The position numbers and the translations under genes were made by a program. From UBA5905 sp964609975 (lineage in GTDB: Bacteria > Bacillota > Clostridia > Oscillospirales > Acutalibacteraceae): a stretch of DNA of 28,777 bases. The notes below the pieces were generated by a model. It searched no databases. It saw nothing but the letters and a program-made list of their open reading frames with translations, and was not told the DNA's origin. How positions within the stretch are numbered: position 1 is the stretch's first letter; every line of letters begins with the position of its first letter. This document shows, in pieces, positions 1-5,907 of this stretch. The stretch covers positions 1-28,777 of the forward strand of contig CAZSTR010000018.1 in the NCBI GenBank assembly GCA_964609975.1, given 5' to 3'.

Positions 1-2
1 AA

Positions 3-872
3 ATACCTTTCATTCCATTGAAAGGTTCCGTGATAAGAAAGTATTATCCCGAACCTTGGATGCGGACAAGCTGTGATATTGATGTTTTAGTTCGCGAAAG
101 GGATTCCGAAAAAGCAAAGTCTGTTTTGATGGATGAGCATGGGTATATCTATCACGGGAAAGGGTCACATGATATATCTCTTTTTGCTCCAACAAACACT
201 CACATCGAATTGCATTACGATCTTGTTGAGGATGGAATTGCGAATGAGTCCTCAAAGGTTTTGAAAAGTGTTTGGGATATGTCAGAGATTCGAGACGGAT
301 ATACTTATTGGTACGAAATGCCAGATGAAATGTTCTATTTCTACCATATCGCGCATATGGCAAAGCACTTTGAAAACGGCGGGTGCGGGATAAGACCGTT
401 TATTGACCTTATGATTTTAGATGGCATCCAGGAGGCGGATATAGCAAAGCGAGACAAACTGCTTCAGCAAGGAAATCTGTTGAAATTCGCAAATGCAGCT
501 CGTAAGCTAAGTAGGATATGGTTTTCGAATGAGCAGTATAATTTTACTTCTCAACAAATGGAGAATTATATCCTGCGCGGTGGAGTGTATGGAAACAATG
601 TAAACCGTGTAACTATTCAACAACAGAAAAAAGGCGGACGAATCCGCTATGCAATATCGAAAATATTTATTCCGTATAATGTTATCAAATTTCACTACCC
701 CGTCTTACAAAAGCATAAATGGCTAACCCCTTTTATGGAGGTTCGTCGGTGGGGAAAGCTGGCTTTTTGCGGTGGCTTTAGGCGGTCTATTCGAGAACTG
801 CGGCTCAATCGAAAAATCTCTCAGGAAGAGCAGGCGCAGACGGCGGAGTTTTTGCGGGGGATAGGGCTGTGA
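3..872 (+). CDS. Nucleotidyltransferase-like protein (NTP_transf_5 type), 5' truncated
   Basis: The reading frame is open from the window edge and ends in TGA at 870-872, so the true start lies to the left. A TTG at 18 could be a start, but the residues before it (IPFIPL) run straight into LKGSVIRKYYP, which fits the conserved N-terminal part of the uncharacterised nucleotidyltransferase family PF14907. The acidic motif CDIDVLVRE, with its DxD, is the expected metal/nucleotide site, followed by IELHYDL. The family's biochemical function is unknown; members often lie in surface-polysaccharide or peptide-modification clusters. Most of the gene is AT-rich with codons such as AAT, ATA and AAA, unlike the GC-rich genes to the right, while the last ~50 codons are host-like. 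That suggests transferred DNA with a junction near its 3' end. Family assignment is moderately sure; role unknown. Confidence 0.7.
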   Translation: MPFIPLKGSVIRKYYPEPWMRTSCDIDVLVRERDSEKAKSVLMDEHGYIYHGKGSHDISLFAPTNTHIELHYDLVEDGIANESSKVLKSVWDMSEIRDGYTYWYEMPDEMFYFYHIAHMAKHFENGGCGIRPFIDLMILDGIQEADIAKRDKLLQQGNLLKFANAARKLSRIWFSNEQYNFTSQQMENYILRGGVYGNNVNRVTIQQQKKGGRIRYAISKIFIPYNVIKFHYPVLQKHKWLTPFMEVRRWGKLAFCGGFRRSIRELRLNRKISQEEQAQTAEFLRGIGL

Positions 873-950
873 AAGCCGTTTCCTTTGTTTTATCTGATTT
901 CGCAAGATTTTCGCTCTTTCGGTGAACGCGAGGGTTTTATGACAAATCCA

Positions 951-1000
951 AAACACAAAGCCACAAGAACAGAATGCTCTTGTGGCTTTGTGTTTTTTTG
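951..1000 (+). terminator. Rho-independent terminator after the nucleotidyltransferase gene
   Basis: A perfect 18-bp inverted repeat (951-968 with 978-995) with a 9-nt loop runs into a T-rich tract on the plus strand. It sits about 80 nt after the stop codon. Weaker flanking complementarity (about 942-954 with 1005-1018) could extend the stem. It closes the rightward unit before the leftward RNA genes begin. Confidence 0.85.
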
Positions 1001-1060
1001 TGGTCGTTTTGGATTTTGTAATCTGTGCCGCAGGCACACGGAGCGTATTGCTTCTTGCCT

Positions 1061-1102
1061 ATTCCCTATTACGCCCCAAGGGAATTTGAGGCGACAGGGA
1101 AT
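1061..1102. repeat. ATTCCCT with two alternative AGGGAAT partners
   Basis: ATTCCCT at 1061-1067 can pair with AGGGAAT at 1079-1085 or with a second copy at 1096-1102. A short hairpin (TGTGCC/GGCACA, 1024-1038) lies just upstream. No gene is supported here. This is the space between the plus-strand terminator and the end of the tRNA unit. Confidence 0.4.
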
Positions 1103-1106
1103 AAGT

Positions 1107-1137
1107 AAGCCCCAAGAACGCTAAGTCCTTGGGGCTT
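1107..1137 (-). terminator. Probable terminator of the tRNA/5S unit
   Basis: A 10-bp perfect inverted repeat (1107-1116 with 1128-1137, core GCCCCAAG/CTTGGGGC) lies 4 nt beyond the 3' end of tRNA-Asn on the minus strand. The following U-tract is weak and interrupted, so termination strength is uncertain. Confidence 0.6.
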
Positions 1138-1140
1138 TGG

Positions 1141-1213
1141 CTGCTCCTGTCAGGCTCGAACTGACGACATCATGATTAACAGTCATGCGCTCTACCGACT
1201 GAGCTAAGGAGCA
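1141..1213 (-). tRNA. tRNA-Asn (GTT)
   Basis: Read on the minus strand this is a 73-nt cloverleaf. The acceptor TGCTCCT pairs with AGGAGCA, the D-arm is AGCTCAGTCGGTAGAGC, the anticodon loop is CTGTTAA with anticodon GTT, and the T-arm has TTCGAGC. The discriminator is G and no CCA is encoded, unlike the two upstream tRNAs in the unit. It is the last gene of the stable-RNA transcript. Confidence 0.95.
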
Positions 1214-1247
1214 ATGTTTGTCCCCGCGATTGCGAGGACAAAAGAGA

Positions 1248-1363
1248 GTTGGCGCCTACCTATCGTCCCGGGCCGCTTCCAGCCAAGTATTGTCAGCACA
1301 AGTGAGCTTAACTGCCGTGTTCGGGATGGGAACGGGTGTACCCTCACCGTCATCGACACCAAC
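1248..1363 (-). rRNA. rrf: 5S ribosomal RNA, orphan copy in a tRNA cluster
   Basis: On the minus strand the sequence carries the 5S hallmark CCCGAACACGGCAGTTAAGC and a helix I formed between the 5' GTTGGTGTC and the 3' GGCGCCAAC, giving about 116 nt. It lies between tRNA-Glu and tRNA-Asn with no 16S or 23S next to it. The only 16S in the window is 27 kb away on the other strand. End positions are set from helix I and may be off by a few bases. Confidence 0.93.
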
Positions 1364-1364
1364 A

Positions 1365-1440
1365 TGGTGACCCGTAGCGGATTCGAACCGCTGTTGCCGG
1401 CGTGAGAGGCCGGAGTCTTAGGCCACTTGACCAACGGGCC
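1365..1440 (-). tRNA. tRNA-Glu (CTC)
   Basis: A 76-nt minus-strand cloverleaf including an encoded CCA. The acceptor GGCCCGT pairs with ACGGGTC (one G-T), the anticodon loop centres on CTC within CGGCCTCTCACGCCGG, and the T-loop is TTCGAAT. It reads codon GAG. Only 1 nt separates its 3' end from the 5S helix I end, so the two must be processed from one precursor. Confidence 0.94.
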
Positions 1441-1444
1441 GCAT

Positions 1445-1520
1445 TGGTGCACCTTCAGGGACTCGAACCCTGGGCACCCTGATTAAGAGTCAGGTGCTCT
1501 ACCAACTGAGCTAAAGGTGC
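1445..1520 (-). tRNA. tRNA-Lys (CTT)
   Basis: A 76-nt minus-strand cloverleaf with an encoded CCA. The acceptor GCACCTT pairs with AAGGTGC, the D-arm is AGCTCAGTTGGTAGAGC, the anticodon stem-loop is CTGACTCTTAATCAG with anticodon CTT, and the T-arm is GGTTCGAGTCC. It is the first gene of the Lys-Glu-5S-Asn unit and reads codon AAG. Confidence 0.95.
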
Positions 1521-1553
1521 ATGATGCGTGCGGTTTTTCAAAACCGCTTGACT

Positions 1554-1582
1554 ATAATACACTACAATCTCCATTTTGTCAA
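1554..1582 (-). promoter_or_regulatory. Promoter of the tRNA/5S unit
   Basis: On the minus strand a consensus -35 TTGACA (1577-1582) and -10 TATTAT (1554-1559) are separated by exactly 17 nt. Transcription should start near 1547, directly at a small hairpin (1530-1547, GCGGTTTT/AAAACCGC) that precedes tRNA-Lys. The hexamers are identical to those of the 16S promoter at 27946-27974. Confidence 0.88.
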
Positions 1583-1636
1583 GAGAAAATTCCCAGTTTT
1601 TTTGAATTTGACGATTTTTATCGTTTTTTTGCCCTT

Positions 1637-2275
1637 TTATCGCCGCAGATGATGGAGGAAACCCTCGATCCATTCCACCAGCTTGAAGCGCACCACATAG
1701 CGCTCGCCATCGTTGACCAGGGCGGATTGCTCCCGATTGAGCACATCCGACAGCTGGCGCCGGTCGGCGGCCGCGCCGGCGCACAGCGGAGGAAACACCA
1801 CGCACCACCAGTTGTGCCCCACGCCCGCGCCGATGACCAGTTGCACCGCCTCATATTCGCCGGCCGGCAGAGTCACCGTTCCGTATTGCCTTGTGGTGAA
1901 ATACACGGTTTTCAGGGAGGCTTGCACCGGCTCACTGTGGCCGGCCTCCGCCAGCGTTTGCCGGGCCACCTGCTCCAGCTCCGGCAGATGCTCCTGGGCA
2001 ATACGCCGCGCCTCGGCGGCGTCCGTCGCCTCATCCAGCCAGCCGGCGGAGGCTTCCACCACGGCGTCCCGCACCTGCAGCTTCACCGCCTGGTCCTCCG
2101 GGCTGTCGGAGTTGGCCAGAATATGCAAGCGTAAAACGCCCTCACGCACCCCCTGCCACTGGCCGTAGGAATAACACAGCGCCAGCCCGAGGCACAGCGT
2201 CAGCCCGCCGGCCATGGCCTGCACCAGCCTCCGCTTTTGGGTTGCTCCGATGCTTTTCCAACAATTTTTTCTCAT
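1637..2275 (-). CDS. spoIIR: Stage II sporulation protein R (SpoIIR)
   Basis: The 212-residue product matches SpoIIR, the secreted forespore signal that triggers the SpoIIGA protease to process pro-sigma-E in the mother cell. It has a basic N-terminus and one hydrophobic segment (about residues 18-38) acting as signal/anchor, then the family motifs LRLHILANSD, DQAVKLQVRDAV, LPAGEYEAV and GHNWWCVVFPPLC. The ATG at 2275 is chosen because an AGGAG lies 7 nt upstream; a longer in-frame extension would overlap ispE. It is the last gene of the lrp-aminotransferase-ispE unit, 58 nt after ispE. A sigma-F promoter was sought in that gap and none was convincing. No strong terminator follows the TAA. 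Confidence 0.92.
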   Translation of the reverse strand: MRKNCWKSIGATQKRRLVQAMAGGLTLCLGLALCYSYGQWQGVREGVLRLHILANSDSPEDQAVKLQVRDAVVEASAGWLDEATDAAEARRIAQEHLPELEQVARQTLAEAGHSEPVQASLKTVYFTTRQYGTVTLPAGEYEAVQLVIGAGVGHNWWCVVFPPLCAGAAADRRQLSDVLNREQSALVNDGERYVVRFKLVEWIEGFLHHLRR

Positions 2276-2333
2276 AAAAAAGCTCCTGTCCTTTCTGCTT
2301 GTCAAAAAGCAGTATGGGCAGAAGCTTCTTCGT

Positions 2334-3194
2334 TTATTCAATCTCTATTCCGGCACAGGGGCGACAGACGAAGGACACCGGGAATCGCTTTGAAAGGCTC
2401 GCAACGCAGGCCGTGGCCATGTCCTCACGCTCGAAAAGACCGAACACCGCCGACCCGCTTCCGGTCATCTGGCTGGCCAGAGGATGGAACCGCGCCATCT
2501 CTCGGCGGATTTCCGCCACGCCGGGCAAGTCCATGGCGCTCTCGAACACATTGATACACTGGGGCCAGAAGCCCTCCATGGCGCCGGAGGCCAAAGCGTT
2601 CAGCGCCACCGCATGGTTCGGGCGCCCCGGGACAACCTGGGTATCCAGCCGGCGATAGGCCTCGCCGGTGTTCACCCGCTCGTCGGGCTGTGCCACCGCG
2701 ATGAACACCGGCGGCAGGGGCGTCACCGGTCGCAGAATTTCGCCGATGCCGCTCACCAGTGCTGTGCCGCCCAGCAGAAAGAAGGGCACATCCGCCCCCA
2801 GGCGCGCTCCTAAGGCACACAGCCGCTCCCTGGAAAGCCCGGCGGCATACAGCCGGTTCAGCCCCGCCAGCGTTCCTGCTGCATCGGCGCTTCCGCCGCC
2901 CATGCCCGCCTGTACGGGGATGGCTTTTGTCAGCGAAATCTCCGCACCCGCCTGTAGGCCGGTTTCAGCGAAAAACAGAGCGGCCGCCCGCAGGACGATG
3001 TTCTCCTCCGGCCGTCCGGGGATATCTCCCTCGACTGTCAGCGTCACGCCCGCTTCCGCCTTTTTCAGCGTCAGTGTATCCCAGCGGCTCACCGTTTGGA
3101 AAATGCTTTCCAGATTATGATACCCGGACGGCCGTTTTCCCAGCACATCCAGCGTCAGATTGATTTTTGCCGGAACCTGCACCGTCACCGTCAT
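2334..3194 (-). CDS. ispE: 4-diphosphocytidyl-2-C-methyl-D-erythritol kinase (IspE)
   Basis: The 286-residue product is a GHMP kinase that phosphorylates CDP-ME at O2 in the cytoplasmic MEP isoprenoid pathway. Visible motifs are PAKINLTLDV (residues 8-17, catalytic Lys10), the ATP-binding glycine loop IPVQAGMGGGSADAA (92-106), LGADVPFFLLGG with the catalytic Asp near 135, and the C-terminal TGSGSAVFG. Length is normal for the family. The ATG at 3194 overlaps the aminotransferase stop as ATGA and has AGGAG 8 nt upstream. The frame stays open further upstream but only inside the neighbouring gene. Translational coupling to the aminotransferase is likely. Confidence 0.96.
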   Translation of the reverse strand: MTVTVQVPAKINLTLDVLGKRPSGYHNLESIFQTVSRWDTLTLKKAEAGVTLTVEGDIPGRPEENIVLRAAALFFAETGLQAGAEISLTKAIPVQAGMGGGSADAAGTLAGLNRLYAAGLSRERLCALGARLGADVPFFLLGGTALVSGIGEILRPVTPLPPVFIAVAQPDERVNTGEAYRRLDTQVVPGRPNHAVALNALASGAMEGFWPQCINVFESAMDLPGVAEIRREMARFHPLASQMTGSGSAVFGLFEREDMATACVASLSKRFPVSFVCRPCAGIEIE

Positions 3195-4360
3195 TTTTTC
3201 AGCTCCTGTAAAAATTCTTCGATGCGGCGCAGGGCTTCTGTGATGTGTTTGAGGGAATAGCAATAGGAAATGCGCACAAAGCCCTCTCCGCAATCGCCGA
3301 AGGCGTTTCCGGGCACTACCGCCACGTGCTTTTCCTCCAGCAGCCGCTGGCAGAATTCGTCCGAGGTAAGGCCGGTGCTGCGAATGGACGGGAACACATA
3401 AAAGGCGCCCTCCGGCTCGAAGCAATCCAGTCCCAGCCGCCGCAGACCGTCCACGATGAAGCGCCGCCGCATATCATATTCCCGCCGCATCTTCTCCACA
3501 TCCTCTGTGCCGTTGCGCATGGCCTCGATGGCCGCATATTGGGCGGTGGAGGGGGCGCACATGATGCCGAACTGATGAAGCTTTGTCAGCATTTTCATCA
3601 CCGGCGCCGGCCCGCAGGCATAGCCCAGCCGCCAGCCGGTCATGGCATAGGCCTTGGAGAATCCGTTGACCAGCACCGTGCGCTCCTGCATCCCTTCGAT
3701 TTCGGTGATGCTCACATGGGTGCGGCCATAGGTCAGTGCCCCATAGATTTCATCGGACAGCACCATGATGTCCGTGTTCCGCAGAACGGCGGCGATTTTC
3801 TCCAGCTCCGGCCGGGGCATGATGGCGCCGGTGGGATTGTTGGGGAAGGGGAGCACAAGAAGCTTTGCTTTCGGCGTGATAGCCGCTTTTAACTCTTCGG
3901 CGGTTAAGCGGAAGGCGTTTTCCGCTCGCGTGACCAGCGGCACAGCCACGCCGCCCGCCATCTGGGTCAGGGGCGCATAGCAGACGAAGCTCGGCTCCGG
4001 GATCAGCACCTCATCTCCCGGCGTCACCAGCGCGCGGATGGTTAGGTCGATGGCCTCACTGCCGCCCACCGTCACCAAAATTTCCGTTTTCGGGTCATAG
4101 CGCACGCCGCTGTCTGCCTCCACCCGGTCGGCGATGGCCTCTCGCAGCTCCAGCATCCCGGCGTTGGCCGAATACCAGGTTTTCCCCTTTTCCAGCGTAC
4201 GGATGCCCTCCTGGCGAATGTGCCAGGGAGTGGAAAAGTCCGGCTCTCCCACCGACAGAGAAATCACATCCTCCATTTCGGCGGCGATATCAAAAAACCT
4301 TCGAATCCCGGAGGGCTTCAGCTCCTGCAGGGTTCGGTTGAGTAGCTTTTCATAGTTCAT
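3191..4360 (-). CDS. PLP-dependent aminotransferase, class I/II
   Basis: The 389-residue protein has the fold type I aminotransferase signature: SVGEPDF near residue 37, FPNNPTGAI (172-180), the cofactor-binding Asp203 in LSDEIYG, the Schiff-base Lys236 in NGFSKAYAMTGWRLGY, and the substrate-carboxylate Arg in GFVRISY near the C-terminus. It converts an amino acid and a 2-oxo acid. The exact substrate cannot be read from sequence; aspartate or aromatic/branched-chain amino acids are usual for this subfamily. Its ATG overlaps the stop of the upstream Lrp/AsnC gene (ATGA), a common clostridial pairing in which the regulator senses an amino acid. It overlaps ispE downstream in the same way. Confidence 0.92.
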   Translation of the reverse strand: MNYEKLLNRTLQELKPSGIRRFFDIAAEMEDVISLSVGEPDFSTPWHIRQEGIRTLEKGKTWYSANAGMLELREAIADRVEADSGVRYDPKTEILVTVGGSEAIDLTIRALVTPGDEVLIPEPSFVCYAPLTQMAGGVAVPLVTRAENAFRLTAEELKAAITPKAKLLVLPFPNNPTGAIMPRPELEKIAAVLRNTDIMVLSDEIYGALTYGRTHVSITEIEGMQERTVLVNGFSKAYAMTGWRLGYACGPAPVMKMLTKLHQFGIMCAPSTAQYAAIEAMRNGTEDVEKMRREYDMRRRFIVDGLRRLGLDCFEPEGAFYVFPSIRSTGLTSDEFCQRLLEEKHVAVVPGNAFGDCGEGFVRISYCYSLKHITEALRRIEEFLQELKK

Positions 4361-4830
4361 AGTTGGTTTCGCTCATCCTTTTCTCCGTCTGAAAACATAA
4401 CGCCCCGCTCCTTGTAGGTTTTCAGAACAAAATGGGTGGCTGTGGATAGCACACCGTCCAGCGGCGCCAGCCGCTTCGCCACGAAAATGGCCACATCCCG
4501 GAAGGTGCGCCCGGTCAGCCGCACGGACAGGTCATAGCCGCCGGACATCAGCGTCACCGCTTCCACCTCGTCATAGCCCATCACCGTCTCCGCTACCGCA
4601 TCGAAGCCCCGGTCCTTAGACGGAGCGATTTTCAGATCGATCACCGCCGTCACCAGCTCCCGGTCGGTCTTGTCCCAGTCGATGAGTGCCTTGTATCCGC
4701 GCACAACGCCGGCCTTTTCCAGCGTGGCGATGCGGTCGGCCACCTCGGCCGCCGGCAGATTCAGCAGCACCGCCATTTGTTCCACCGACAGACGCGCATT
4801 GTCGTCCAACAGCTTCAACAGTTGATCCAT
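4357..4830 (-). CDS. Lrp/AsnC family transcriptional regulator
   Basis: The 157-residue product has an N-terminal winged helix-turn-helix (about residues 1-50, LLDDNARLSVEQMAVLLNLP...VADRIATLEKAGVVRGYKALID) and a C-terminal RAM ligand-binding domain (about 60-140, with VEAVTLMSGGYDLSVRLTG). Members bind amino acids and work as dimers to octamers. The ATG at 4830 is chosen because GGAGG sits 8 nt upstream; a start at 4881 would fall on the promoter -10. It heads the operon with the aminotransferase and so probably controls that gene and itself. Confidence 0.93.
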   Translation of the reverse strand: MDQLLKLLDDNARLSVEQMAVLLNLPAAEVADRIATLEKAGVVRGYKALIDWDKTDRELVTAVIDLKIAPSKDRGFDAVAETVMGYDEVEAVTLMSGGYDLSVRLTGRTFRDVAIFVAKRLAPLDGVLSTATHFVLKTYKERGVMFSDGEKDERNQL

Positions 4831-4880
4831 CCTTGTTTCCTCCGTTTCAATTTTTATGCTTTGCATAGTATGCTTATCCA

Positions 4881-4909
4881 AGTATACACAGTTTTCGGCT
4901 GTATAGCAA
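4881..4909 (-). promoter_or_regulatory. Promoter of the lrp-aminotransferase-ispE-spoIIR operon
   Basis: On the minus strand, TTGCTA (4904-4909) and TATACT (4881-4886) are 17 nt apart. The region between and over the hexamers contains an imperfect inverted repeat (TATACAG...CTGTGTATA), a plausible Lrp self-binding site. The leader before the start codon is about 45 nt. Confidence 0.7.
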
Positions 4910-4949
4910 GTGTTTTTTGCAAAAGCGGGGACATCGCGCCGAAAAAATC

Positions 4950-5747
4950 TCAGCCGCGGTCCCGCTGCTGAAAATCCGCCTTCGGCGATACACCGAAATG
5001 CTGCTTATACGCCCGGTAAAAGGTGCAATATTCCCGGAAACCGCATTGCAGATACAGCTTCGTCGGGTTTTCTCCCGCGCGCAAAAGCTCCCGCGCCCGC
5101 AGCAGGCGCTTTGTGGTGATATAGTCCCACACGGAGGTACCTACCAGCTGGCGAAATTTTTTGTTCAGGTCGGATTTGCTGATGAAAAATCGCTGGCACA
5201 CCGTGTCCAGACTCAAGGGATCGGACAAATGGCGGTTGATATAGTCCACGATGGCGGAAACGCTGCTTTGCTCCCCCTCCGGGGCCATCGGCGAGCTGGC
5301 GCGGTTCGCCAGCTCGCACAGCAAAACCGTCAAATAGGCCGACTGCTCGGCAAGGTCTGCTGCGTTTTCCATTTGTTCGATATAATAATTCCAGTGCAGC
5401 TCCCGAAACATGGTGGCCGGATAGTTGTTGCGCTTTCCCAGTGGGCGGCCATCCAGAAAGCTCTCCAGCCGTTCCCGTAGAGGGGCGGCGATGACCGCAG
5501 CGTTGAAGTTTATCACTACCCGCTCATAGGGCTGGGTGCTTTTCAACAGCAAACTGTGGGCCTCGCTTTTTTTCATGAGCAGAATGTCGCCGGGATGCAG
5601 AGGATATATGCTACCCTCCACAAAGTAGTTGGCCCTTCCCGATAAAAAGCAAAAAATTTCATAACAGTCGTGGGTGTGCATGATAAATAGAGACTGGTCC
5701 GGTGTTTCTGTATAGGTGCGCTTTACCTGAAGCAGTGGCTGGAGCAT
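4950..5747 (-). CDS. AraC family transcriptional regulator with cupin sensor domain
   Basis: The 265-residue protein has an N-terminal cupin-like AraC ligand domain (about residues 15-100, HTHDCYEIFCFLSGRANYFVEGSIYPLHPGDILLMKKSEAH) and a C-terminal double HTH (about 165-258, with DPLSLDTVCQRFFISKSDLNKKF, then LLRAGENPTKLYLQCGFREYCTFYRAYKQHFGVSP). The ATG at 5747 follows an AGGAGG. It is divergent from uxaC with 160 nt between them, so it is the natural candidate activator of the glycoside/hexuronate operon. The inducer is unknown, but the sensor domain type binds sugars or related small molecules. Confidence 0.92.
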   Translation of the reverse strand: MLQPLLQVKRTYTETPDQSLFIMHTHDCYEIFCFLSGRANYFVEGSIYPLHPGDILLMKKSEAHSLLLKSTQPYERVVINFNAAVIAAPLRERLESFLDGRPLGKRNNYPATMFRELHWNYYIEQMENAADLAEQSAYLTVLLCELANRASSPMAPEGEQSSVSAIVDYINRHLSDPLSLDTVCQRFFISKSDLNKKFRQLVGTSVWDYITTKRLLRARELLRAGENPTKLYLQCGFREYCTFYRAYKQHFGVSPKADFQQRDRG

Positions 5748-5777
5748 GAAAACCCCTCCTTTTTATTGGCTGTTTTA

Positions 5778-5806
5778 ACATTAGCACAGCCGGAGCGTTT
5801 TTGCAA
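5778..5806 (-). promoter_or_regulatory. Promoter of the AraC-family gene
   Basis: On the minus strand TTGCAA (5801-5806) and TAATGT (5778-5783) are 17 nt apart, with the start codon 30 nt beyond the -10. It lies back to back with the uxaC promoter, leaving 23 nt between the two -35 elements. Confidence 0.55.
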
Positions 5807-5821
5807 TGCTTTTTTGTTAAT

Positions 5822-5843
5822 ATTTTCTATTGATATAGAAAAT
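5822..5843. promoter_or_regulatory. Candidate operator over the uxaC -35 element
   Basis: Two perfect 9-bp inverted arms, ATTTTCTAT and ATAGAAAAT, flank a central TGAT. The palindrome covers the -35 of the uxaC promoter and faces the AraC gene promoter. A second inverted repeat (ATGTC-N5-GACAT, 5872-5886) lies just after the expected transcription start. A perfect dyad is more typical of LacI/GntR-type repressors than of AraC proteins, which usually bind direct repeats, so the binder is uncertain. Confidence 0.55.
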
Positions 5844-5857
5844 GATTTTGCTATACT
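5830..5857 (+). promoter_or_regulatory. Promoter of the hexuronate/glycoside operon
   Basis: TTGATA (5830-5835) and TATACT (5852-5857) are 16 nt apart, giving a start near 5864 and a leader of about 44 nt before the uxaC ATG at 5908. The -35 lies inside the palindrome at 5822-5843. No other good promoter was seen up to 17078. Confidence 0.7.
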
Positions 5858-5907
5858 GAAGGTGAAGCGGAATGTCTTTATGACATCCATAAAAAGGAGG
5901 ATTTTTT

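Noticed and set aside
885..1124. Short ORFs on both strands at 723-1124
   Set aside because: They consist of the terminator hairpin and its repeats; the peptides mirror each other (KHKATRTECSCGFVF) because of the inverted repeat.
1609..1628. Terminator for spoIIR
   Set aside because: The small ACGAT/ATCGT hairpin has its T-run on the plus strand, where no gene ends; on the minus strand no T-run follows.
1517..2134. A 205-codon plus-strand open frame opposite spoIIR
   Set aside because: It starts inside the tRNA promoter region and is antisense to spoIIR, with no family features.
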